Counted from the stretch's first letter, positions 30,840 through 39,543 are shown. The stretch is 51,332 nucleotides of DNA from Candidatus Villigracilis affinis (GCA_016718275.1 JADKEA010000018.1:1-51332), one strand, 5' to 3'. The notes: generated by a model not told the origin, from the letters alone. Program-made: numbers and translations.

Positions 30840-32044
30840 AAATATTCGATCACAGTCGCTTCGCCCTGACCAACGCCGACACACAGAGTGGCGACACCAT
30901 ACTTCACATTGCCGCGATTCTTCATCTCATGCACAAGGGTGGTGACGAGGCGCGCGCCCGAACAGCCGAGCGGATGTCCGATGGCGATGGCACCACCGTT
31001 GACATTGACCAAATCGGGGTTAATGCCGAGGTCTTCGATGACCGCAAGGGATTGCACGGCGAAGGCTTCGTTCAACTCCATCAGGCCGATGTCTTGAATC
31101 TGCAGGCCGGCACGCTGCAAGGCCTTCTGTGTGGCAGGCACGGGGCCATAACCCATCACACGCGGTGGGACTCCAGCCGAAGCAGAAGTGACAATGCGAG
31201 CCAGCGGTTTGAGATTCAAGGACTTGGCCTTTTCCTCGCTCATGATCAGCAGAGCAGCCGCGCCATCGTTCAAACCCGACGAATTGCCCGCTGTAACCGT
31301 GCCGCCGTCTTTTTTGAAGGCAGGCTTGAGTTTGGCAAGCGATTCCATCGTCGTGTCACGGCGCGGACGTTCGTCCGTGTCCACAAGTCTCGGGTCACCT
31401 TTTTTCTGGGGAATGGAAACGGGCACGATCTCCTGTTTGAAACGTCCCGCGTCAATGGCCTTAACTGCAAGCTGATGCGAACGGACCGAGAATTCATCCT
31501 GCTTTTCGCGGGTGAGATGCGGACGTTCCGCCGCGATGTTCTCAGCGGTCTCGCCCATCGAGTCGGTGCCATACATTTCTTTCATTTTCGGGTTCGGGTA
31601 ACGCCAGCCCAGGGCGGTGTCGTAAGCGGTGAGGTTTCCAAACGAGAATCCCGCTTCGGCTTTTGGAAGGGAATACGGCGCGCGGCTCATCGATTCGACT
31701 CCGCCTGCGATGTAGATATCGCCCTCCCCTGCTTTGATGGCACGCGATGCCATGTTGATGGCGTTCAAGCCTGAAGCGCACAAACGGTTCACGGTGACGC
31801 CACCCACTTCGAGCGGCAGGCCCGATAACAACGCCGCCATGCGCGCCACGTTGCGATTGTCTTCACCCGCTTGATTCGCGCATCCGAGAAAAACTTCTTC
31901 GATCAAGGCTGGGTCAATTTGATTGCGTTCGAGAATGGCTTTGATGACATGCGCCGCCATGTCATCGGGGCGGACGGAGGAGAGAATCCCTCCCAGTGCG
32001 CCGATCGGTGTGCGGACTGCGTCAATGATTACAGGTGTGTTCAT
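30833..32044 (-). CDS. Thiolase family acyl-CoA acyltransferase (acetyl-CoA C-acetyltransferase-like)
   Basis: 403 aa, full-length thiolase. The nucleophilic Cys is in 'TVNRLCASGLNAI', the His in 'GGAIAIGHPLGCSGAR' and the proton-donor Cys in 'VATLCVGVGQGEA', so all catalytic residues are present. The enzyme either condenses two acetyl-CoA (biosynthetic) or cleaves 3-ketoacyl-CoA (beta-oxidation). The ATG at 32044 is chosen because GGAGA stands 8 nt upstream; the earlier in-frame ATG has none. No other fatty-acid gene adjoins it, so direction is open. Confidence 0.95.
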   Translation of the reverse strand: MNTPVIIDAVRTPIGALGGILSSVRPDDMAAHVIKAILERNQIDPALIEEVFLGCANQAGEDNRNVARMAALLSGLPLEVGGVTVNRLCASGLNAINMASRAIKAGEGDIYIAGGVESMSRAPYSLPKAEAGFSFGNLTAYDTALGWRYPNPKMKEMYGTDSMGETAENIAAERPHLTREKQDEFSVRSHQLAVKAIDAGRFKQEIVPVSIPQKKGDPRLVDTDERPRRDTTMESLAKLKPAFKKDGGTVTAGNSSGLNDGAAALLIMSEEKAKSLNLKPLARIVTSASAGVPPRVMGYGPVPATQKALQRAGLQIQDIGLMELNEAFAVQSLAVIEDLGINPDLVNVNGGAIAIGHPLGCSGARLVTTLVHEMKNRGNVKYGVATLCVGVGQGEATVIEYLG

Positions 32045-32180
32045 TTTTGTTTTCTCCATGTGAGTTTACAAATCGATTTTACCACCCGCAATTGAGGTGA
32101 TATGAAAAGAAGGATCAGATGGCGCAATCATTCAAAGAGTTGATAAAATCGAATAAAAATCAAACAAAAGGAATCAATAC

Positions 32181-33155
32181 ATGAAATACTTCATCACTGG
32201 CGCAACTGGATTCATCGGCGGGCGGCTGGCCCGTCAACTCCGCGAGGCGGGACATGAAGTCATCGCTGTTGTGCGAAATCCTGCTAAAGCGCAGGAACTT
32301 GCCCAATTGGGCGTCACCCTGCATCAGGGCGATGTGACCGAAAAAGAGTCCATGCGAAAACCAATGACAGGCGTGGATGGGGTATTCCATGTGGCGGGTT
32401 GGTATAAAGTCGGCGTGCGCGATAAGAGTCAGGCATATGCCATCAACGTGCAAGGCACACGCAACGTACTCGAGTTGATGAAGGAACTCAATATACCCAA
32501 GGGTGTGTATACCAGCACGCTTGCCGTCAACTCGGATACACGCGGCGTGGAAGCCGATGAAAATTATCACTTCACGGGCAAACACATCAGCGTTTACGAC
32601 CAGACCAAGGCCGAGGCGCACGGTGTGGCCGTGAAAATGATCAAGGAAGGTTTGCCGCTTGTCATTGTGCAGCCTGGTCTCGTGTATGGGCCTGGCGACA
32701 CAAGCAGTGCCCGCACTTCGTTGATCCAATATCTCACGAAGCAATTGCCTGTCATGCCCAAACAAACCGCGTTCTCATGGGGCTACATTGATGACATTAC
32801 GCACGCGCATTGGCTCGCAATGGAAAAGGGAAAGATCGGCGAGAACTACAATATCTGCGGGCCGACACATACCTTTATCAATGCGCTTGAAATCGCAAAC
32901 CAGATCACAGGCATAAAGCTCCCGATGGCTGTGCCCGCGGGAATGATCCGCACCATGTCAGCCATGATGTATCTATTCGATAAATTCATTCCCGTTCCCG
33001 AAAGTTACACGGGCGAAGGGCTGCGCGTCATTGCGGGCGCCACCTACATCGGCAGCAACGCCAAAGCAAAACGCGAACTTGGCTACGATCCACGCCCGTT
33101 GAAGGACGGGCTTGAGATCACCTTGAAGCACGAAATGAAACTGCTTGGAATGTAA
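32181..33155 (+). CDS. NAD-dependent epimerase/dehydratase (extended SDR), second paralogue
   Basis: 324 aa, the same length as the SDR at 16795-17769. Opens MKYFITGATGFIGGRLARQL, catalytic Tyr-Lys in YDQTKAEAHGVAV, and 'VQPGLVYGPGDTSSARTSL' on the substrate side. It is closer to the dihydroflavonol reductase-like group. A complete AAAGGAA precedes the ATG by 9 nt. The next gene, a degenerate M50-like membrane protein, starts 3 nt after its stop, so they are co-transcribed; the link between the two is unknown. Confidence 0.9.
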   Translation: MKYFITGATGFIGGRLARQLREAGHEVIAVVRNPAKAQELAQLGVTLHQGDVTEKESMRKPMTGVDGVFHVAGWYKVGVRDKSQAYAINVQGTRNVLELMKELNIPKGVYTSTLAVNSDTRGVEADENYHFTGKHISVYDQTKAEAHGVAVKMIKEGLPLVIVQPGLVYGPGDTSSARTSLIQYLTKQLPVMPKQTAFSWGYIDDITHAHWLAMEKGKIGENYNICGPTHTFINALEIANQITGIKLPMAVPAGMIRTMSAMMYLFDKFIPVPESYTGEGLRVIAGATYIGSNAKAKRELGYDPRPLKDGLEITLKHEMKLLGM

Positions 33156-33158
33156 CCC

Positions 33159-33683
33159 ATGAAAACGATCTCCCTCGGAAAATTATTCGGTATGCCGATC
33201 GAAATTCTGCCACTGGCATTTTTGGGAAGCCTCATTTTGTGGATCGGATTCACGCTCACCGCTTTTTTCGGAATCAGACTCCCGTTCGGCGAATCGCTTC
33301 TCATGGGGCTGCTCGCCACGCTTCTACACTGGACCTTTGAACTGATCCACAGTTTTGGCCATGCCTACGCCGCAAAACGCACCGGCTACCCGATGACAGG
33401 CATTGCCCTCGGCACCCTCGCCATTTTTGCCCTGACACGTTATCCAACAGACGAGCCAGAACTGCCGCCCTCGATCCATATCCGCCGTGCACTGGGCGGA
33501 CCGATCGCCAATGGGCTGTTGAGTATCTTCTTCTTTCTACTTCTCCCCCTCTGGCCCGACGACCTATTCTGGATAGGACTCTTCGCCCTGTTCGAAAACC
33601 TTTTCGTTTACACCTTGCAGGTTTTCATTCCACTGGGTTTCAACGATGGCAGTACCATTTTGAGGAACCTGCGGAAGAAATAA
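33159..33683 (+). CDS. M50-like membrane protein lacking the catalytic glutamate
   Basis: 174 aa, four or so hydrophobic helices. Helix two has LIHSFGHAYAAKRTGYPMTG, which aligns with LLHELGHALAAKLAG of the active M50 protease at 24372-25943. Both histidines of HExxH are there, but Glu is replaced by Ser. The C-terminal 'PLGFNDGSTILRNL' corresponds to the 'PLDGG..IL' segment and keeps Asp. Zinc could bind, but peptide hydrolysis is unlikely. It lacks the TPR region. Co-transcribed with the SDR gene. Confidence 0.75.
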   Translation: MKTISLGKLFGMPIEILPLAFLGSLILWIGFTLTAFFGIRLPFGESLLMGLLATLLHWTFELIHSFGHAYAAKRTGYPMTGIALGTLAIFALTRYPTDEPELPPSIHIRRALGGPIANGLLSIFFFLLLPLWPDDLFWIGLFALFENLFVYTLQVFIPLGFNDGSTILRNLRKK

Positions 33684-33719
33684 GATGATCGTGCGGATTT
33701 CAGTCCGCACTCCGTTCTG

Positions 33720-33766
33720 AAGAATCACACAGTCCTCCCACAATGTGGGAGGACTGTGTGATTCTT
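33720..33766. terminator. Strong bidirectional terminator, 22-bp stem
   Basis: The 22 bases at 33720-33741 (AAGAATCACACAGTCC...) are the perfect reverse complement of 33745-33766, leaving a 3-nt loop. It separates convergent genes ending at 33683 and 33774. The stem is unusually long for a terminator, and without a T-run it may instead be a processed or protein-bound element. Confidence 0.75.
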
Positions 33767-33773
33767 ACGGGGT

Positions 33774-34688
33774 CTAGTGCTGGTGGCTGGCGCTGCCGAA
33801 GGCGTGTTCGTAAACCAGCATGGCGTAATATTTCCATGCGAATGGGGCGCGGTAGGAATCTGCCGAATTTTCGCTTTGCTGTGCGGTGACGTTCTTCAAG
33901 TTCTTTTCAAGGAAGGCCAGCATCTGCGCCCAGGCCTCGCCTTGTGCGCCGCCTGCTTGAATCCCTTCCACGTTTTCAACGAAGGCATGAGGCTGACCGT
34001 CGTAAACGGTGATCTCGTGTTGAATGTCGGCGGTGGTCAGAGCTTTGTCGAACTGGTCCACTTCCTCCACCGAGATGGATTGGTCTGCACCGCCAAAGAT
34101 TCCCAGCACTGGCCCGGGCAAAGATTTCAACACTTCGGGGTCGGTTTCAGGCGAGCCGTAGAAAATGACGGTGGCCGCGAGCTTGTTGTTGTGCAGGCTG
34201 TACACAAGCGAGGTGCGCCCGCCGTAACAAAACCCAAGAATGGCAATTCGATCCGAATCCACATCGGGTTGGGCTTCAAGCCAAGCGTAGACAGAATCCA
34301 GATCAGCGTTCACGTCTTCGGGTTTGGTGTTGATGACCTGATAAATGGCGCGTGGAATCCACGATGTGGTTGAGCCGCGGAAGGTATCCGGCGCGATGAC
34401 AAGATAACCTTCTTTTGCAAGAAAATCCGCTTTGCCGACGACGGATTCGCGCAAGCCATAGAACTCATGGATCATAATGATGGTGGGAAAGGGTCCTTCC
34501 CCTTCAGGCTTCGCCACGTAGGCACGGACATCAGGTCCGCCGTTTGCGCCCGGGACCGTAGTATTGGTCAGGGCGTCGAGACGATTCCCATCGAGCAGGG
34601 AGTCGACAAAAATGCTGAGGGGCAGAAAAAGAATCAGAATCGCCAGAACAGCTAAAAGTCCAAGCAGGACGCGCTTTACGTTCTTCAT
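33774..34688 (-). CDS. Dienelactone hydrolase family protein, membrane-anchored
   Basis: 304 aa. An N-terminal hydrophobic helix (VLLGLLAVLAILILFLPLSIF) anchors or exports the protein. The hydrolase part shows the alpha/beta fold with the oxyanion strand 'PTIIMIHEFYGL', nucleophile Cys in GFCYGG, Asp in 'GGADQSISVEE' and His in 'GQPHAFVEN', the Cys-Asp-His triad of dienelactone hydrolases. A C-terminal extension of ~40 residues ends in His-Gln-His. The substrate is unknown; intact ester or lactone cleavage is expected. A lone gene, with the 22-bp stem downstream. Confidence 0.88.
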   Translation of the reverse strand: MKNVKRVLLGLLAVLAILILFLPLSIFVDSLLDGNRLDALTNTTVPGANGGPDVRAYVAKPEGEGPFPTIIMIHEFYGLRESVVGKADFLAKEGYLVIAPDTFRGSTTSWIPRAIYQVINTKPEDVNADLDSVYAWLEAQPDVDSDRIAILGFCYGGRTSLVYSLHNNKLAATVIFYGSPETDPEVLKSLPGPVLGIFGGADQSISVEEVDQFDKALTTADIQHEITVYDGQPHAFVENVEGIQAGGAQGEAWAQMLAFLEKNLKNVTAQQSENSADSYRAPFAWKYYAMLVYEHAFGSASHQH

Positions 34689-34774
34689 TGAAAAACTCCT
34701 AAAAGATTTAATGTCCAGATTTTATTATGGAAATCAATCAAATCCTCTCAACAAATGCCGCCATACAAGTGGAG

Positions 34775-34780
34775 TAAAAT
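34775..34780 (+). promoter_or_regulatory. Possible -10 box of the formylglycine-generating-enzyme-like gene
   Basis: TAAAAT ends 9 nt before the ATG at 34790, so at most 2-3 nt of leader would exist. No Shine-Dalgarno is seen. Confidence 0.35.
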
Positions 34781-34789
34781 CAGTCCGCC

Positions 34790-35656
34790 ATGTCAATAAA
34801 AAATATATTTTTCTATTTCTCCATATTTCTATTTTTTGTCGCGGCGGGCCTCGTCATTGGGAACCTCGATATCGTTTCACGTTCATGGCGTGCAGCTTTT
34901 GATGGGCGACTGACCATGCAAAAGCTCCGCTTTGAGTTGGCGGCGTTCGATCTCGGCAGACCCAGCCCGAACATCCCGTTGGATACGAAGACATCTGAAA
35001 TGGACGGCATGCCGCAGGTGTATGTCGCTGAAGGGATTTTCATCATGGGCAGCAATGATGACCCACAGGCAAAAGAATTCCCTGCGCATGGCGTGCACCT
35101 CGATGCGTTTTGGATGGATAAATTCGAAGTGAGCAATGCAATGTACACGAAATGCGTGGATGCCGGTGTCTGTCTGCCGCCCGTGCTGAGACTCAATCCG
35201 TATTATGGCAAGTGGGCATATCGCAATCTGCCTGTTGTGTATACCAACTGGTATGCCGCTGAGACATATTGCGCCTGGGCCGGCAGGCGGCTGCCCACCG
35301 AAGCGGAATGGGAAAAGGCCGCGCGCGGAACCGATCAGCGCCGTTACACTTGGGGCGAAGACCGCCCCAATCCGCGCCTCGCAAATTTCGAAGAATCCCT
35401 GATGGGCGAAATGCTTCCCGTTTTTCGTTATCCACTGGGAGCCAGCCCGTATGGCGCGTTGAATATGGCGGGGAACGTTCGCGAATGGGTGGCGGATTGG
35501 TACGCCAAAGACTATTATGCCAACTCGCCGAAGGTCAACCCCACGGGCCAGAAAGCGGATTCGAACGGTCACTGCGCGGCGGCGCCTACGACGCCAATGC
35601 CGACAGCATCACCACCATCAATCGCTTCCGCCATGAACCTGATTCGGCCGGACTGA
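34790..35656 (+). CDS. Formylglycine-generating enzyme (SUMF1)-like protein, C-terminus frameshifted
   Basis: An N-terminal helix (IFFYFSIFLFFVAAGLVIGN) anchors the protein or is a signal. The catalytic domain begins QVYVAEGIFIMGSNDDPQAK and has 'HLDAFWMDKFEVSNAMYTKCV', 'VVYTNWYAAETYCAWAGRRLPTEAEWEKAARG' and 'GASPYGALNMAGNVREWVADWY', the full SUMF1/EgtB core. After NPTG at about 35549 the reading frame changes to a poor Ala/Pro/Thr-rich tail. The correct C-terminus is in the next frame. Real SUMF1 proteins end 'LRGGS....RCR...P......GFR', so the change is almost certainly a one-base loss. Two Cys of the known FGE pair are not evident, so a non-FGE sulfoxide-synthase or lectin-like role is also possible. 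Confidence 0.85.
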   Translation: MSIKNIFFYFSIFLFFVAAGLVIGNLDIVSRSWRAAFDGRLTMQKLRFELAAFDLGRPSPNIPLDTKTSEMDGMPQVYVAEGIFIMGSNDDPQAKEFPAHGVHLDAFWMDKFEVSNAMYTKCVDAGVCLPPVLRLNPYYGKWAYRNLPVVYTNWYAAETYCAWAGRRLPTEAEWEKAARGTDQRRYTWGEDRPNPRLANFEESLMGEMLPVFRYPLGASPYGALNMAGNVREWVADWYAKDYYANSPKVNPTGQKADSNGHCAAAPTTPMPTASPPSIASAMNLIRPD

Positions 35657-35691
35657 GTCGCGGCTTTCGCTGCGCCGAAAGTGCAAAATAA
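35549..35691 (+). pseudogene. Displaced C-terminal end of the SUMF1-like gene (frame +2)
   Basis: In the frame of 35549 the sequence gives GPESGFERSLRGGAYDANAD, then RFRHEPDSAGLSRGFRCAESAK and a stop at 35691. This is the expected last part of a SUMF1 domain (RGG.YDA...GFRC). Inserting one base in the GGGCC run at about 35546-35550 joins the frames. Confidence 0.85.
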
Positions 35692-35705
35692 AATTAAATC
35701 ATTCG

Positions 35706-37607
35706 ATGAAAAAAATTATCAGTAAACCATCCCCCATTGTTTGGCAGGCGGTCTGCCTGCTGATTTCACTTGGCTTGTACACGTTGATCGTGGTCAACCG
35801 TTCGCCCAATCTGCTGCGCCCGATGAGCATGGCCCTGCGCACCGGCTTCGGGCTGGTGATACCGATCACCTCGCTCGTGGTGTACGCCGCATTTCGTGTG
35901 AAAGACCGCCTCGGCGATTTAATCAGCATGGCGGTCACCCTGTGCCTATTTGCGCTGCCGCTGGCCGGGTTGTGGGCCTCGGGTCAATCGCAATCCGTCA
36001 CTATCAGTGGATTGCTCCCGTTGACAGACGCCTCCTTTTATTATCAGGACAGTCTGCGCATCATCATGGGGCAGGATATTTCTCATTTCTCCGCCATGCG
36101 CCCGTTCTTCCCCGGATTCCTGTCCTTTCTGATGAATCTAACAGATCGGAATTTCATGTTCAGTCTGGCCATCATCACAGCCATCGCTGCGATCGGCATC
36201 TATTTCACCGTCCGCGAGGTTCAGCGCACACATGGCACGGAAGTGGCCGTGTTCCTGCTGTTGATCCTTTTTCTCTACTTCCGTCATCACTCCGGCACAA
36301 GCATGTCTGAAACGCTCGGGATGCCGCTCGGCGCGCTTGGTATGGCGCTGGTCTGGCGCAGCCTGGAAAAACGCTCACAAGTGCTGGCAGTCTTCGGCTT
36401 ATTCGTTTGCGCTTTTGCCTTGAACGTCAGACCGGGGACGATGTTCATTCTCCCGCTGATTCTGCTTTGGGCGGCATGGATTCTCAGGAAACCCAATGAG
36501 TTCATCGCAATCAAATTCCTTTTCGTTGGAGCGGCTGTCATTGCGTTGAGTTTCTTCTTGAATTCCCAATATGTGCGCCTGCTGGCGGAGCCATCGGGAA
36601 CCGCCTTTTCCAATTTTTCGTGGGCGCTCTACGGACTGGCTTCGGGCGGCAATGCCTACACCTATGTTTTCGAACAGCACCCCGAACTGCGCTTGATCGC
36701 CGACCCTGAACAATCGCGCACCATCTACCGCATGGCGCTGGAATTGATCGTGCAAAGTCCACAATTGTTCGTCAAAGGCGCATTGCACAATTGGGACATG
36801 TTCTTCTCCGATAGCTGGTACAGCGCGTTTTCCTTCCTCGAAGGCGAAACGGGCATCATTTACCGCATCACCCGTTGGACGATCTACACCCTGTGCGCGC
36901 TGGGATTCATCAAATGGTTTCGCAAACCCACCGACCCACACAGCGGACTTGTCGCTGTGGCTGCGATCGGTATACTGGCATCGGTGCCCTTTGTTCCGCC
37001 CACGGATGCCTATCGCGTACGACTGTACGCCGCCTCCATCGTGACCTTTGGCCTGCTCCCCGCAATGGGCATTTCCTTCATCCTTGACCAATTCAAACTA
37101 AAACTGCTCTCCAAAGCGGATCTTGAAATTCAGCAGACGAATGTTTCCGCCATCTTCAGCACCTTGCTCATCGTCCTCGTGCTGGGCGGACCGTTGGTTG
37201 TCAAAGCTGCTCCCCAGTTACCACCCGCATTGGAATTCTCCTGCCCCGCAGGCAGTGACAAAATCGCCATCCGTTTCGACGAAGGCACATCCATCAACAT
37301 CATGCGCGAAAAGGATCTGTTCCTCGATTGGATGCCCAATTTTCATCAGGGCGTTTTCAGCCGCAGCATCCACGACCTGGCAGATAATGACCTGATCGCA
37401 TATTTCGATTCACTGCGCCCCGGCACATCGCTTTTATCCACCGTTGACATCCTTTCCTACGAAGCGGCGCTGATCACGATCCCCACCCACCTGCTGCCTG
37501 AACCTGGAAGCTACCTCGGTCTCTGCGGTCACTGGGCCACGGAGCCGCGCCTGCAGTATTACAGCATGTTCACCGCCGATGAGGCTGCAGCCCTGCTCAA
37601 GCAATAA
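35706..37607 (+). CDS. Large polytopic membrane protein, possible GT-C glycosyltransferase
   Basis: 633 aa. At least ten hydrophobic helices, starting with two around 13-30 and 45-62. After the second or third comes LLPLTDASFYYQDSLRIIMG followed by 'RPFFPGFLSFL': an acidic residue in a first large loop, then a membrane domain, is the GT-C pattern of dolichyl-phosphate-sugar-using enzymes (PMT/ArnT type). The C-terminal ~170 residues form a soluble domain with 'PALEFSCPAGSDKIAIRF' and 'YLGLCGHWATEPR'. I do not recognise a named family, and the GT-C idea rests on topology alone. It follows the SUMF1-like gene by 14 nt. Confidence 0.7.
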   Translation: MKKIISKPSPIVWQAVCLLISLGLYTLIVVNRSPNLLRPMSMALRTGFGLVIPITSLVVYAAFRVKDRLGDLISMAVTLCLFALPLAGLWASGQSQSVTISGLLPLTDASFYYQDSLRIIMGQDISHFSAMRPFFPGFLSFLMNLTDRNFMFSLAIITAIAAIGIYFTVREVQRTHGTEVAVFLLLILFLYFRHHSGTSMSETLGMPLGALGMALVWRSLEKRSQVLAVFGLFVCAFALNVRPGTMFILPLILLWAAWILRKPNEFIAIKFLFVGAAVIALSFFLNSQYVRLLAEPSGTAFSNFSWALYGLASGGNAYTYVFEQHPELRLIADPEQSRTIYRMALELIVQSPQLFVKGALHNWDMFFSDSWYSAFSFLEGETGIIYRITRWTIYTLCALGFIKWFRKPTDPHSGLVAVAAIGILASVPFVPPTDAYRVRLYAASIVTFGLLPAMGISFILDQFKLKLLSKADLEIQQTNVSAIFSTLLIVLVLGGPLVVKAAPQLPPALEFSCPAGSDKIAIRFDEGTSINIMREKDLFLDWMPNFHQGVFSRSIHDLADNDLIAYFDSLRPGTSLLSTVDILSYEAALITIPTHLLPEPGSYLGLCGHWATEPRLQYYSMFTADEAAALLKQ

Positions 37608-37615
37608 TTCAAGTA

Positions 37616-37643
37616 TTGCCATCCAATTAACACATGGTATAAT
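37616..37643 (+). promoter_or_regulatory. tRNA-Ser promoter
   Basis: TTGCCA (37616-37621), a 16-nt spacer and a consensus TATAAT (37638-37643), 15 nt before the mature tRNA 5' end. Confidence 0.75.
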
Positions 37644-37658
37644 CTGCCCGCTGAATTT

Positions 37659-37745
37659 GGAGAGGTCGCGTAGTCTGGCTTAGCGCGCACGCTTGGAAAG
37701 CGTGTAACCCACAAAGGTTCGCGGGTTCGAATCCCGCCCTCTCCG
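37659..37745 (+). tRNA. tRNA-Ser (anticodon GGA)
   Basis: 87 nt. Acceptor GGAGAGG pairs with CCTCTCC at the 3' end (37738-37744), discriminator G37745, and no encoded CCA. The anticodon arm is CACGC-TTGGAAA-GCGTG with GGA. A long variable arm (GTAACCCACAAAGGTTC region) fits a class II tRNA, and the T arm GCGGG-TTCGAAT-CCCGC is perfect. It reads UCC and UCU. The tRNA marks the left edge of a probable genomic island. Confidence 0.97.
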
Positions 37746-37750
37746 CTGAT

Positions 37751-37848
37751 GGACAAACTTACGATATAACCATATGGGAAGTTTGTCCTGACGAGAGTCC
37801 ACTCTTCGAAAGTGGGCTCTCATTTTTTAATAGGGACAAACCAACGAT
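37751..37848. other. Dyad and direct repeat next to tRNA-Ser: possible recombinase attachment site
   Basis: GGACAAACTT (37751-37760) and AAGTTTGTCC (37779-37788) are perfect inverted repeats around an 18-nt centre, 38 bp in all, a size that suits a large-serine-recombinase half site. A direct repeat GGACAAAC-NN-ACGAT is also seen at 37751-37765 and 37834-37848. The element lies between the tRNA and the recombinase gene. No second copy was found in the window, so the island's other end lies outside. Confidence 0.4.
37793..37829 (+). terminator. Terminator after tRNA-Ser
   Basis: GAGAGTCCAC (37793-37802) pairs with GTGGGCTCTC (37812-37821), one G-T pair, followed by ATTTTTT. Confidence 0.85.
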
Positions 37849-37867
37849 CAGATATTTTGTTATGGAA

Positions 37868-37890
37868 TGATGACAAATCTTTTGTCATCA
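37868..37890. repeat. Perfect inverted repeat near the recombinase 3' end
   Basis: TGATGACAAA (37868-37877) and TTTGTCATCA (37881-37890) form a 10-bp stem with a 3-nt loop. It is 70 nt after the recombinase stop. It could terminate, or bind a protein. Confidence 0.6.
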
Positions 37891-37959
37891 ACGTTTTGAC
37901 TTTTTTACAAGTCAAACTTGCCGCAGTATAGCACCCCAAGATTCGCGTGTCAACATATT

Positions 37960-39543
37960 TCATACAATTGTTCTAAAAATAAATCCTTCTTTTTCGCTCC
38001 ATCCGGATAATGGCGCTGCAAGACGAAAGATCGGTACAAATTCTGCATGAGGCTTAAATCCAACCAAACGCTTTTGACCGAAGTCGTAATATACGGCATC
38101 AAACAGAATGTGCAGGATCTTATATTTTTCATCATCGGTAGCTTCATCGATAAAGTCGCCAATTGTTTCCAATTGCATTCCCATTTCTATCGCTCTTGCA
38201 CCATCCGGAACAACAAGGCTATCCTTTTCTGAGATTAGTTTTCTTCTCCGGCGATCATAATCATCTTCATTGAAAGCCCCATCTGCAAATGCTCGTCCTG
38301 CCCGCCGCAGTTCATCCTCGATCTCAAGACGACGATTCTCGATCTTACGCACGACATCCATATCCTGGATCATCCGTTCAATATCTTTCTGCCAGGCTTC
38401 GGGCAAACGCACATTTCGCAAGAGATCAAACACCAATTGATTCATGACGTCCATTCGGACTCTTGCATGGGAGTCTACACAATCCTTACCACGATAAAGG
38501 GATGTCTCGATATAGTATCCATACCCCTTTACAGATTGGACCCGCAACGGTCTCTCACACTGACTACAACAAACAATCCTTCTTAACAAACTCACTCGAC
38601 GGAGTTTGTTAAACGCAAGGTGAGATCGCGGTCGAACCGCATGCTTTGCCCGTACTTCTTTCACACGGTCAAATAATTCCTTCGTGATGATTGCCTGGTG
38701 TCGTCCCGGCCATAATTGATCGCGATATGCAACTTTCCCATAAAAGAATTCATTTTGCAGAAAGTCAGTGACGGTGTCCTTGCTCCATTTGTTTCCCTTG
38801 CGAGTCTTGATACCGCTTTGGTTTATGAAATCAGCGATTGTTTGATCCGTGTAATTTCCTGATGCGTACAATTCATAGGCAGTCTTGACTAGCTGTGCTT
38901 CCTCCTCAACAATAAAGATCTTGTTCTTTTCTTTATCCTTGATATAGCCGAATGGCACCGGTCCGTTTTGAACTCCGTGACGTGCCATCTCCACTTTACT
39001 CTTCACCACCTCGGCTGAAAGGTTCTCCAGATACCACTGGGCAAATAGAGCCATCATCCTGAAGACCAATCGTCCCTGCGCAGTTGTAAAATCGAAATCC
39101 TCTGTTACGGAGGCGATCAATACATCGTAGGAATTTAAGTCACGAAAATACCTCAATGTATTTTCGATGTTCCTCGAAAAGCGATCCAATTTATGGAAGA
39201 TGATGGCTTTGAACTGCTGCTCCTGAGCATGTGCGATCATCTTGGCAAAATCCGGCCGATTATCGTCCTTTGCGGAATGTCCAGGATCTGAATAGAACCT
39301 TACAATCTTCCATTTTCGTTGAGCTGCAAAAGCCATACACGCATTGACCTGGGCTTCGAGGGAATATCCATGCACCTGTTCTTCACTGGAGACGCGCGAA
39401 TAAATTGCAATGGGCGTATCAGGTGGCAGCTGGTCAGGATTAGCAGATTTATCGATATCCATCAAGCGCTTGCGATTGAGACTTCGTTTGCGGCGCGAAC
39501 TATAAACAACTGGATCTTTGTCTTTCTGTGTAGTATCGGTCAT
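37960..39543 (-). CDS. Large serine recombinase (site-specific)
   Basis: 527 aa. The catalytic domain follows an unusual basic N-terminal extension of ~43 residues ('SSRRKRSLNRKRLMDIDKS'). It has IAIYSRVSSEEQVHGYSLEAQ with the nucleophile Ser near 52, and 'IIFHKLDRFSRNIENTLRYF' with the catalytic Arg. A recombinase domain ('ARHGVQNGPVPFGYI', 'WSKDTVTDFLQNEFFYGKV') and a Cys zinc ribbon ('CCSQCERPLR' with a later Cys) follow, then a coiled coil (~395-440). This is the integrase/transposase class that works without host factors. It lies next to tRNA-Ser and is read towards it, so it is a likely mobility gene of the island. Confidence 0.94.
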   Translation of the reverse strand: MTDTTQKDKDPVVYSSRRKRSLNRKRLMDIDKSANPDQLPPDTPIAIYSRVSSEEQVHGYSLEAQVNACMAFAAQRKWKIVRFYSDPGHSAKDDNRPDFAKMIAHAQEQQFKAIIFHKLDRFSRNIENTLRYFRDLNSYDVLIASVTEDFDFTTAQGRLVFRMMALFAQWYLENLSAEVVKSKVEMARHGVQNGPVPFGYIKDKEKNKIFIVEEEAQLVKTAYELYASGNYTDQTIADFINQSGIKTRKGNKWSKDTVTDFLQNEFFYGKVAYRDQLWPGRHQAIITKELFDRVKEVRAKHAVRPRSHLAFNKLRRVSLLRRIVCCSQCERPLRVQSVKGYGYYIETSLYRGKDCVDSHARVRMDVMNQLVFDLLRNVRLPEAWQKDIERMIQDMDVVRKIENRRLEIEDELRRAGRAFADGAFNEDDYDRRRRKLISEKDSLVVPDGARAIEMGMQLETIGDFIDEATDDEKYKILHILFDAVYYDFGQKRLVGFKPHAEFVPIFRLAAPLSGWSEKEGFIFRTIV

